DNA from: [Phialemoniopsis] sp. UDSM-2020
Lineage: Eukaryota; Ascomycota; Sordariomycetes; Thyridiales; Thyridiaceae
Direction: 5' to 3'
Assembly (NCBI GenBank): GCA_018873225.1
Contig: JAEILZ010000001.1
Location: forward strand, 2,418,001-2,482,000
DNA: 64,000 nucleotides
Made by a program: the position numbers and the translations under genes. The notes beneath the pieces are model-generated. The model was not told the origin of the DNA, ran no database searches, and worked only from the letters and a program-made list of their open reading frames with translations. Shown here one piece after another: positions 56,951 through 64,000 of the stretch; the first letter of the stretch is position 1; each line of letters opens with the position of its first letter.

Positions 56951-57407
56951 TTAGGCCTTCTTCTTGGCAGCGGCAGCCTTGGCCTTTGCGGCCCTCTTCT
57001 TGTTGCTCCGGATCATGACGACGCTGAGGAAGGAGCCGACGACGGCGCATCCGAGGAGGATGAGGATGACGGGTATACGGATGGCCCAGACGCGCGGGGG
57101 GAAGAAGTTCTGGAGGGGATGATCCGAGTCGACGAAGGGCTGGATTTTTGACACGTGGGGTTAGACCAGATATGTTGTCTAGGAGAGCACACATGGGGAG
57201 GGCACAAGGGTGCGGGAAGACGTACCATCAACAGGGTCCAGATGGAGTAGTAGAGGAAGACGACCGAGGCAGCCACGAGCATGGCGAGGCCGACGAGTTT
57301 GTCAAGCTGTTGCGGCGGCCATATTAGCTATTGGTCTACTTTCAAGCTTGCCGCTTAAGGGGAGAGTGGCATCTGGAGGGGAGGGGTGAGTGGGCGGGAC
57401 GAACCAT
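56951..57407 (-). CDS. dpm2: Dpm2, regulatory subunit of dolichol-phosphate-mannose synthase
   Basis: Predicted 90 aa from three exons (57407-57405, 57306-57226, 57139-56951). The first coding exon is just ATG; the second encodes LDKLVGLAMLVAASVVFLYYSIWTLLM and the third starts PFVDSDHPLQNFFPP. Two transmembrane helices are evident (about residues 8-27 and 47-72: IRIPVILILLGCAVVGSFLSVVMI). The FVDSDHPL loop and PPRVWAIRIP are hallmarks of DPM2. The lysine-rich C-terminus KKRAAKAKAAAAKKKA is longer than in animals and may act in ER retention. Dpm2 stabilises the catalytic Dpm1 at the ER, supplying mannose for GPI anchors and O-/N-glycans. The intron 1 donor is GTTCGT, weaker than consensus. 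It is divergent from cwc22. Confidence 0.92.
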
Positions 57408-57905
57408 TGTTGTATAGACTTTGAAACAGCGAAGGGGAATATAGTGAGGCCACGGATTTGTTCAGGTGACGAATGGTCGAGTCAATTGCTTGTTTGGCAG
57501 TGTGGTGACTTGCGGTCAGTGATATAACTTGTCCAGAAAAAATCGCGGGATCGCGTTCTCTTCAATATCGAATAGCGATCTGATCAGGGGTTCGTGTCCT
57601 GGTCGTCGCCAATCCGCGCTAAGATGAGCTTGAGCCACACAGAGCACAGAGGTCTCGGGTTACCCCACTGCCTACGAAGCGCCACTGCTCTCTCCAACTC
57701 TCCAGCCACACCTTTAAAATTTAGTTTGCAGTGTGTCGCAAGGCCGCCGCCCATCGCCTGCCTGTTGCAGCCTTTTTCTCCCCCCATCATCACGAGACAT
57801 CATCCTCGACGCCTCCCCGTCTTGCCCCCCAGTATCACCAAGGTCGCGGCTAAGATCAGACGAGGCATCTCCAGTGCCGGTCACGTCTATCTAACAACGA
57901 CGACC
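57408..57905. promoter_or_regulatory. divergent promoter region dpm2 / cwc22
   Basis: 498 bp between two start codons. The cwc22 frame is open upstream to 57594, but those residues are unconserved. The last 100 bp before cwc22 are C/T rich. Confidence 0.45.
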
Positions 57906-60395
57906 ATGGCTGCCGTCGAAGCCCCCTCGGCCGGGACGCCGCTCGAGGAGCGATCCCCCAACCCAGCACCCCGTTCGCCTCCGCGCCGCCCTCGCAATGA
58001 TCAAGATCGCGACGGCCGACCCCCGCGGCGTCCCGCCGCAGACAAGTACCGCCCCGAACGGCCTGCCAAGCGCGAGCGCACGCCGCCCCCGGCCCCGACC
58101 GAGGAGCAGAAGCAGGCCGCCGCTAAGGCAGAGTACGAGAAGCTGCTGACGGCGCGGTCCGGAGGTGTCTACATCCCGCCCGCCCGTCTGCGCGCCCTGC
58201 AGGCACAGATCACCGACAAGACGAGCAAGGAGTACCAGCGCATGGCGTGGGACGCGCTCAAGAAATCGATCAACGGTCTCGTCAACAAGGCCAACGTCGC
58301 CAACATGAAGCACATCGTCCCGGAGCTGTTCAACGAGAATCTGATTCGCGGTCGAGGCCTGTTCTGCCAGTCGCTCGTCAAGGCGCAGGCCGCGTCCTTG
58401 CCCTTTACGCCCATCTACGCGTCCATGGTGGCCATCGTCAACACCAAGATCCCCACGATTGGCGAGCTTCTCATCAAGCGGCTGGTGTCGCGGTTCCGAA
58501 AGGCCTTCCGGCGCAACGACAAGCAGGTCTGCATGTCAGCTGCGACTTTCCTTGCGCACCTTACGAACCAGCAAGTGTGCCATGAGATGGTGTGCGGCCA
58601 GATCCTACTACTGCTTCTCAAGAAGCCGACGGATGACAGCTGTGAGATTGCTGTGGCGTTGATGAAGGAGGTGGGACACTTCCTGTCCGAGATGAATCCG
58701 CCCATGGAGATGGTCATCTTTGATCAGTTCCGCAACATTCTGCACGAGGCCGACATCGACAAGCGAACGCAGTACTCTCTCGAGGTGCTCTTCCAAATAC
58801 GAAAGGACAAGTTCAAGGACAACCCTTCGGTCAAGGAAGAACTGGATCTTGTGGAGGAGGAGGATCAGATCAAGCACTTCATCGAGCTTGATGGCGATAT
58901 TGATACCCAGGATACCTTGAACATTTTCAAGTTCGATCCTAACTACGAGGAGAATGAAGAGGCCTATAAGAAGCTGAAGGCAGAGATTCTCGGCGAGGGC
59001 AGCGACGACGAGTACGAAAGCGATGATGAGAGCTCCGAGTCTGAAGCAGAGAACCAGGAGGACAAGGTTATGGAGATCAAAGACCAGAGCAATGCCGACC
59101 TTGTCAACTTACGGAGAACCATCTACCTGACGATCCAGAGCTCCATGGACCCAGAGGAAGCTGTCCACAAGCTGATGAAGATCAATCTGCCGGCTGGTCA
59201 GGAGGCGGAACTCCCCTCTATGGTGGTTGAATGCTGCTCCCAGGAGAAGACGTACACCAAATTCCACGGCGCTATTGGCGAGCGCTTTGCCAAGATCAAC
59301 AGGCTGTGGACCGATCTGTTCGAGCAGAGCTTTGTCAAGTATTACGAGACCATTCACAGATACGAGACGAACCGCCTCCGCAACATCGCTCGCTTCTTTG
59401 GTCATTTGCTTGCGACAGATGCCATCGGCTGGCATGTGCTGTCATGCATCCATCTCAATGAGGATGAAACGACCAGCGCTAGCCGTATCTTCATCAAGAT
59501 CCTCTTCCAGGATATCTGGGAACAGATTGGTCTGCCGAAACTGCAGGCTCGCATGAAGGATGAGGCTCTGCAACCCAGCTTCCAGGGCATCTTCCCGCAT
59601 GACAATCCCCGCAACATCCGCTTCTCCATCAACTACTTCACCAGCATTGGTCTCGGTGGCATCACTGACGAGATGCGCGAGTTCCTCCAAAATATGCCCA
59701 AGCCGACCCTGCCTGCACCCGTGGCGGCCGACTCTGACTCAGAGTCTGTGTCGAGCTACTCGTCCTACACTGGCTCGTCTTACTCCTCGGGATCCCGCAC
59801 TCCATCGCGCTCCAGGTCTCCCAGAAGGGCTATCGACCGCCGTGGCCGTTCGCTTTCACGCACGCCTTCTCAGCGCGGGCGGTCGCTGACTAGGTCAGTG
59901 GACTCGCGACGGTCAATGTCAGACAGCCGATCTCGGTCACCACCCCCACGGCGGGCGGCAGGAGGTCGAGGTCGTTCGCTCTCCCGCACCCCGCCACGTC
60001 GTTACCGAGACCGCTCATATAGCAGCAGGAGCAGGAGCCCAACGAGATCAATTTCAACCCGAGCGTCGCGTTCCCCTCCTCCCCGGCCCGCTGCTCGAGG
60101 TGGACGATCCGTCACCCGCTCCGTTTCTCCTGGCCGTAGTAGGTCCCCGCCCCCTCGCAGGGCGCCGGCTAGGCGTAGAGACTCTTACTCGAGTCGGAGT
60201 CCGAGCAGGAGTCGGAGCCCGCCGCCCAGAAGGAGAGACGATGCTGTGCCACCCCAGGCTAGGGGCAGGCCAGGTGATAGGCGCGAAGCGAGCTACTCGC
60301 GGTCGCCGTCCCCTCCGCCCAGAAGGAGGCGGAGAAACAGCTCCTCCAGTCTCAGCAGCAGCGCGCCGAGAAAGAGGTACAGGAGGGGCAGCTAG
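57906..60395 (+). CDS. cwc22: pre-mRNA-splicing factor Cwc22
   Basis: Intronless, 829 aa. The N-terminus (1-75) is Pro/Arg rich. The MIF4G domain spans about 90-300 and begins YEKLLTARSGGVYIPPARLRALQ, with TPIYASMVAIVNTKIPTIGELLIKRLV. An acidic linker (GSDDEYESDDESSESEAENQED, about 355-380) precedes the MA3 domain (NLRRTIYLTIQSSMDPEEAVHKLMKINLP, about 395-510). The last 200 residues are an Arg/Ser-rich tail with SRSRSP, GRSLSRTP and RSPPPRR repeats, typical of SR-like splicing proteins. Cwc22 joins the spliceosome before the first step, and in species with exon-junction complexes it brings in eIF4A3. The start was chosen at ACCATGGCT; the upstream in-frame Met at 57594 lacks conserved coding. 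Confidence 0.94.
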   Translation: MAAVEAPSAGTPLEERSPNPAPRSPPRRPRNDQDRDGRPPRRPAADKYRPERPAKRERTPPPAPTEEQKQAAAKAEYEKLLTARSGGVYIPPARLRALQAQITDKTSKEYQRMAWDALKKSINGLVNKANVANMKHIVPELFNENLIRGRGLFCQSLVKAQAASLPFTPIYASMVAIVNTKIPTIGELLIKRLVSRFRKAFRRNDKQVCMSAATFLAHLTNQQVCHEMVCGQILLLLLKKPTDDSCEIAVALMKEVGHFLSEMNPPMEMVIFDQFRNILHEADIDKRTQYSLEVLFQIRKDKFKDNPSVKEELDLVEEEDQIKHFIELDGDIDTQDTLNIFKFDPNYEENEEAYKKLKAEILGEGSDDEYESDDESSESEAENQEDKVMEIKDQSNADLVNLRRTIYLTIQSSMDPEEAVHKLMKINLPAGQEAELPSMVVECCSQEKTYTKFHGAIGERFAKINRLWTDLFEQSFVKYYETIHRYETNRLRNIARFFGHLLATDAIGWHVLSCIHLNEDETTSASRIFIKILFQDIWEQIGLPKLQARMKDEALQPSFQGIFPHDNPRNIRFSINYFTSIGLGGITDEMREFLQNMPKPTLPAPVAADSDSESVSSYSSYTGSSYSSGSRTPSRSRSPRRAIDRRGRSLSRTPSQRGRSLTRSVDSRRSMSDSRSRSPPPRRAAGGRGRSLSRTPPRRYRDRSYSSRSRSPTRSISTRASRSPPPRPAARGGRSVTRSVSPGRSRSPPPRRAPARRRDSYSSRSPSRSRSPPPRRRDDAVPPQARGRPGDRREASYSRSPSPPPRRRRRNSSSSLSSSAPRKRYRRGS

Positions 60396-61359
60396 AGGAT
60401 TGGTCACTTGAAAGACGGTTGGGGTCATCAGAATGCAGCAAGGGATACCTAGGTTGCGTGTCAAAGTAAGATTGTATCTATCTATGTACGAGGCGTCGTC
60501 GTCTTTAACGAATCGGGGAGCCACGGAATAATGCATTGCTTAGCGTTCAAAAGAAGGTCTTGGATGCCTTGTCATACCAGCTCACCGCGACTTGTATCCG
60601 CTTGTGAAATCCGTATGCTTACCGTCGCAAACTTTGTGTTGGAATAGGCTATAAGCCGCGCCGCACGGTTCCCATTTGCGAGATCGACGTATGGTGGCTT
60701 TGTACTCAACTTATTTCCCTTTCCTGTGCATGTTGAAATGTTGAAAGCGCGCAGGACTTTCCGGGGTAGGGGTGTACTTGAAGGGGTTTGGCAACCAGGT
60801 ACCTGGGCAAACGACATGTCCACCAATCAAGGATCACTTCCGAGAGGAAGCAGTTACACAAGTATACGTGATTGGAGCAGTGTTCACCCTTTGGCCAGCT
60901 CATCACGCTCGAAGAGGCAAAGGTTCCTCAAGCCCATCAGCAGGGCTGAACGGCTTACGTCAAGGTCTTGGTCCTTGAGCGGTCAATCAGCTTCTCAGCA
61001 TGGGTATTGCTCGGGATCCAGCAGCTTTCACGACAAGCCTCTGTCACTACACACGGCGAAAAGGGGCCGAGAGTCAGGAGTCGGACAAAGGGTGCTGGCA
61101 TGTCTCCCTTCCTTTTGACTCGCCAGCATAGGCTAATTCCTTCTACCAAGACGACCTGGCGATCCTTCGAGGAACTTGCCGGTGGAAGTTAGGGAGGTGG
61201 CTTGAGGTTGAGCGAAAGACCCAGCCTGGAACGGTTGTATAAAAGGGGATTGCCTGGTCACAACATCAAAGCAAAGACCGTGGGGTATCACACAACTCAG
61301 AACTACCATATAATACTCGCGAGTCTATCTCTTCTATATATTTATTAGGACAAGTCACC
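60396..61359. other. intergenic region upstream of first secreted-protein gene
   Basis: 964 bp; no gene. The right end holds the TATAAAAG box at 61238-61245. Short frames here are unconvincing. Confidence 0.4.
61238..61245 (+). promoter_or_regulatory. TATA box of first secreted-protein gene
   Basis: TATAAAAG lies 122 nt upstream of the ATG at 61360 and is followed by GGG. Its match in sequence and spacing to the box of the next gene (62226) supports function. Confidence 0.65.
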
Positions 61360-61560
61360 ATGAAGACTTCCGCCATCTTTGTCCTACTCGGTGCCGCCCT
61401 GGCTTTAGCTGCCCCGGCCCCGGTCGAGGAGGCTCTCGACGCTCGTCTGCTGCCGACGCCATGCTGCTGCTGCAACCTGGCGACCAAGAAGATCGAATGC
61501 AAAACCGTCTCGGGCGGGTGCTACTGCCCTGCTGTTGTCTGCCCGGTCGAGAGCAAGTAG
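61360..61560 (+). CDS. small secreted cysteine-rich protein, CCCC type
   Basis: Intronless, 66 aa. A signal peptide is clear (MKTSAIFVLLGAALALAAPAP, cleavage near 18-20). The mature part of about 45 residues has eight cysteines in the order CCCC-x8-C-x6-C-x-C-x4-C, ending CPAVVCPVESK. Eight cysteines suggest four disulfides in a compact extracellular peptide. I know no family with this exact pattern. Secretion, size and cysteine content fit an effector-like, antimicrobial-like or cell-wall-associated peptide, but none is shown. A TATA box 122 nt upstream suggests strong, regulated expression. The gene at 62356 is a diverged relative. Confidence 0.8.
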   Translation: MKTSAIFVLLGAALALAAPAPVEEALDARLLPTPCCCCNLATKKIECKTVSGGCYCPAVVCPVESK

Positions 61561-62355
61561 ATTGTGGCTAGAACGGCGGCAAGGGGATGAGATGGTAGGG
61601 ATGTGGAAAGGAAAACGGGTGGCTTGGAGAGGAGTCGTCTGATGTTTCACGAGATACAGAGTGTGGTTTCTGGGAGGAGGAGGAACGCGAGAAGAAAAGA
61701 AAGGGGTGATGCCACCCATTTGGGGTTGCAAGAATCGGCGTCCAGGTTGCCGTGTCTTTTGAGCCCTGAAAAGGGTTGTCTGTTTGTCACCACCGAGAAA
61801 GGGTTAACAAAAAGGGTAGTCAATCATTAATTTCACCGAAATGAGGTGAATCTTCCCCGTCGCAAAGCTACATGACCAAGGATGCTCGTTGCAAAACACA
61901 TGTTATCGTGAGTCTGGCCAGCCACAAAGCACGCCCTTTCCTGAAAGAAAAGAGAGACGAACGCCCGATGGTCCCTCATATATAGCTGCTGCTATTTTTA
62001 TCGAGCTTTTGAGTTGCGGAGATGCTTTAGGCAAATGAAATAATCTATTTAGCTCTGTCCCGGAAACCAGGGTAGCATCCAAATCCATATAGCCAGAGTC
62101 CCTGCATCAGGGTCTTCACGTTGGCTGCAGGGTGACAGTGTCATTCTGTATGCTACGAGATGGCATTCCGAATTTTCGTTTCCGCAAACACATTATCGTC
62201 TGTCCGACTTTTCATCATGGCTGTCTATAAAAGGGCCAAGATGAGGGTGTGCATGAAAGTCATTTTGGCCATCATTGTTTGAACAGCCATCTCGAAAACT
62301 TAAAACACCAATAATCCCTTAGACCATCTTACTCGGACATCATCATCAAAGCAAT
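61561..62355. other. intergenic region between the two secreted-protein genes
   Basis: 795 bp; no gene. It contains the second TATA box (62226-62233) and otherwise mixed sequence. Confidence 0.4.
62226..62233 (+). promoter_or_regulatory. TATA box of second secreted-protein gene
   Basis: TATAAAAG lies 130 nt upstream of the ATG at 62356 and is followed by GG, in nearly the same arrangement as at 61238. Confidence 0.65.
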
Positions 62356-62694
62356 ATGCTCTTCACCCAAACCCTCGTCGTCCTGACCAGCCTTGCGGCC
62401 TCGGCCGTTGCTGCTCCCGCCCCCTCCGATCCCATCCTGGTGCCCACGATCACCGACGGCGGAGTGTTAACGCCAACCCTGATCACGAGTCCCACGCTGA
62501 CGAGGAGTCCTATCATCCCTCCCATCCAAAACTGCTGCTGCTGCCGCACCAAACTGCCCACGGGGCCCAGGGTGACTCTGTCGCCAGACATCGTGGCAGC
62601 TGACGACGCCATGGCTCAGCTGTGCGCACCCATCGCCTGCCCGCCAAGCAACAAGCAGCTGTGCTTGATGGTTCTATGTCCCACCGCTCTGTGA
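62356..62694 (+). CDS. small secreted cysteine-rich protein, CCCC type, second member
   Basis: Intronless, 112 aa. The signal peptide MLFTQTLVVLTSLAASAVAAPAP resembles that of the neighbour, including the AAPAP end. A Thr/Pro/Ile-rich spacer (about 24-64, with repeated TPT/SPT words) precedes NCCCCRTKLPTGP. Four more cysteines follow near the end (QLCAPIACPPSNKQLCLMVLCPTAL). As in the neighbour, the total is eight and the last pair is C-x4-C-P. The spacer between CCCC and the final cysteines is longer (26 residues against 8). Diverged duplication is the simplest explanation. Function is unknown; a role outside the cell is inferred from the signal peptide. Confidence 0.78.
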   Translation: MLFTQTLVVLTSLAASAVAAPAPSDPILVPTITDGGVLTPTLITSPTLTRSPIIPPIQNCCCCRTKLPTGPRVTLSPDIVAADDAMAQLCAPIACPPSNKQLCLMVLCPTAL

Positions 62695-62899
62695 AGATGG
62701 GGTAGGCGAGATGGTGGATTTATTGTCAGAAGACAGTTTGAGGAGGGTATGGTTGTAATTGTGCATTGGCAAGTTTCGCCGAGTTGATACCAGGGGCATT
62801 GAAAGTTCGAAGCGGGATAGGTGGCTTCTGTAGCGATGCGGATCGATAGACAGTCATCTTACAATTGATATCAGAGAGTTCTTGTCAAGATTCTGCTCC

Positions 62900-64000
62900 T
62901 TAACGGTAGTTGAGTTCGGGATTCGCCCTGAAGTTGCACTTGCAGCGACACTCCGGTACAGGACATTCGGCGTGGCGCGCAAACCACTGCCTTGCGTGAT
63001 CCAAATGCAAGACGTGCTCGCATTTTAAACAGAATGTCGGAAATTTGGCAGCCAGGCCCGTCTCGACATCAGTCGCAGCCTCGGGCTTGTTGGACCGAGG
63101 CATGCCGACAATCTCGAGGCACACCACACATCGAGGTAGGTGCCTCTTGCAATTTGGACAACTGACCCCGGCCATGGCCATCTTTGACGTCAACTGCATG
63201 TCTTTATCGGCTGGAAGCTGACTGGAGGTGGCTAGCCGTGTTTCCGCATCACAATAGACACAACGTAGTGCGATTTGCCGGAACGGTGGCTTGATGGTCG
63301 GGCGCCCATCTCGCTTGCTCTTCTTTGTTGACTCCACCTCGAACTTGGTCCTCTGAAAGAATGCTCTGTGTCGCTGGAGATAGGCCCGGTAAGCGTTGCG
63401 CCACGCGGTGCAGCGATGGTCATCGATGAAGCGAGGGGCGCAGATAGACATGATGAGGGTGGCAGTCTGCAAGTCGTAGAACTTCTCGATGTATTTGGCG
63501 AGGATGTCTACCATCTTGTCGGTAATGCCAGTGAGCAGGATACCCTCGATATCTCCCGTTTCGATCGCCTCGTCGACCTCCTTTTCCAGCCACCGGGTCA
63601 ACTGCTGATCATCAAAGTTTCGCACAGCAACGGACACCCTGTCTCGCAAGGGCAGAGACTTCTGGTTGGCAATCATTGACCAATCGCCAGTAGCGATGAT
63701 TGTGGAAATAGCCTTGAGATATGGGTCCGTCTTGGACGCGACCTTGTCGTCGAAATCCAGGTGCTCTTTTGCAACATTTCTGCCCCCTTTGCCAATGAGT
63801 TGCAGGGCCAAGGAGACAAAGAGAAGCTCAGGGTGTTCTGCACTGGCATCCTTAAGTATCTGTACAGCTTTCTCCCTGTCTCCCCTGAACAAGGCCTGAG
63901 CCGTGGCCATATTGGTTTGCGTTGTCAGCCTCACCGTCCCGGGAAGCTGTGCCAAGTCGATGAAGTAATCGCCATCGGTTCTCCCCCAGCCGCAAATATC
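62900..64000 (-). CDS. sea4: Sea4/Mio subunit of the SEA (GATOR2-like) complex, C-terminal part
   Basis: 5'-partial: the frame is open from the window edge (64000) to the stop at 62900, 366 residues. There is no ATG at the left end of the visible frame; it opens with ICGWGRTDGDYFIDLAQLPGT, so earlier exons lie beyond the edge. The visible part is the alpha-solenoid (about the first 210 residues, with ALFRGDREKAVQILKDAS) and the C-terminal zinc-binding module. Cysteine pairs of that module are CVYCDAE, CPNCKRHLPRCVVCLEIVG, FCLKCEHVLHLDHARQWF and CPVPECRCKCNF, a RING-like arrangement typical of Mio/Sea4. The WD40 propeller expected at the N-terminus is outside the window. Sea4 acts in the vacuolar SEACAT/GATOR2 complex that signals amino-acid status to TORC1. 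Confidence 0.9.
   Translation of the reverse strand, partial: DICGWGRTDGDYFIDLAQLPGTVRLTTQTNMATAQALFRGDREKAVQILKDASAEHPELLFVSLALQLIGKGGRNVAKEHLDFDDKVASKTDPYLKAISTIIATGDWSMIANQKSLPLRDRVSVAVRNFDDQQLTRWLEKEVDEAIETGDIEGILLTGITDKMVDILAKYIEKFYDLQTATLIMSICAPRFIDDHRCTAWRNAYRAYLQRHRAFFQRTKFEVESTKKSKRDGRPTIKPPFRQIALRCVYCDAETRLATSSQLPADKDMQLTSKMAMAGVSCPNCKRHLPRCVVCLEIVGMPRSNKPEAATDVETGLAAKFPTFCLKCEHVLHLDHARQWFARHAECPVPECRCKCNFRANPELNYR

Noticed and set aside
57594..57905. N-terminal extension of Cwc22
   Set aside because: The frame is open, but the residues are unconserved and lie in the shared divergent promoter; the ACCATGGCT at 57906 is a better start.
61238..64000. A secondary-metabolite or effector gene cluster at the right edge
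   Set aside because: Only two small secreted proteins are present, flanked by housekeeping genes; no biosynthetic enzymes, transporters or regulators accompany them in the window.

Overview
This window is nuclear DNA of a filamentous ascomycete (Pezizomycotina, most likely a Sordariomycete). The evidence is short introns (about 50-170 nt) with GT...AG ends, monocistronic genes on both strands, and fungus-specific genes: pacC, a class-II cellobiose dehydrogenase with a fungal cellulose-binding module, peroxin 8 and a DDR48-like stress protein. Species is not resolvable by eye. I recognise 22 protein genes, 21 complete and one cut by the right edge. I see no rRNA, tRNA, CRISPR array or intact transposon. 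Exon joins were read from the sequence; each complete spliced frame is a multiple of three and free of internal stops.

Layout. 0-4.2 kb: a maltose/galactoside-type acetyltransferase, a TMEM170-family membrane protein convergent with it (their stop codons overlap), and peroxin 8 ending in a PTS1-like SRL. 5.5-10 kb: a DDR48-like repeat protein and a nine-exon extracellular cellobiose dehydrogenase. 11.8-18.9 kb: the pH regulator pacC with about 4 kb of upstream DNA dense in GCCAAG, the PacC core site, then an Stb3-like Sin3-binding protein. 22.3-26.4 kb: topoisomerase III and a DUF1295 membrane reductase-like protein, divergently arranged. 28.6-33.5 kb: a small unknown protein, a DUF4149/TMEM205-like membrane protein and the end-joining factor Ku80. 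34.1-41.9 kb: a Gfd2/YDR514C-like DEDDh nuclease-fold protein, the mitochondrial import J-protein Pam18, a four-to-eight-pass membrane protein bracketed by direct repeats, and a C2H2 zinc-finger protein. 42-47.3 kb is a long gene-free stretch. 47.3-64 kb: a DUF3602 Gly-rich protein, an ING/Pho23-like PHD protein, a large WD40/BCAS3-like protein, DPM2, the splicing factor Cwc22, two tiny secreted proteins that share a four-cysteine run and matching TATA promoters, and the C-terminal part of a Sea4/Mio subunit of the SEA (TORC1-regulating) complex.

The genes do not form one pathway. Most are conserved housekeeping genes (DNA repair, splicing, protein import, glycosylation, chromatin, nutrient signalling). 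Accessory interest lies in the extracellular functions (cellobiose dehydrogenase and the secreted cysteine-rich pair), in the regulatory DNA around pacC, and in a dispersed sequence family with core GTAGTGGGATAA found at six places, two of them flanking the membrane-protein gene at 37.6-38.9 kb. Regulatory genes (pacC, C2H2) have 4-5.4 kb of upstream DNA, whereas housekeeping pairs share 0.5-0.7 kb.
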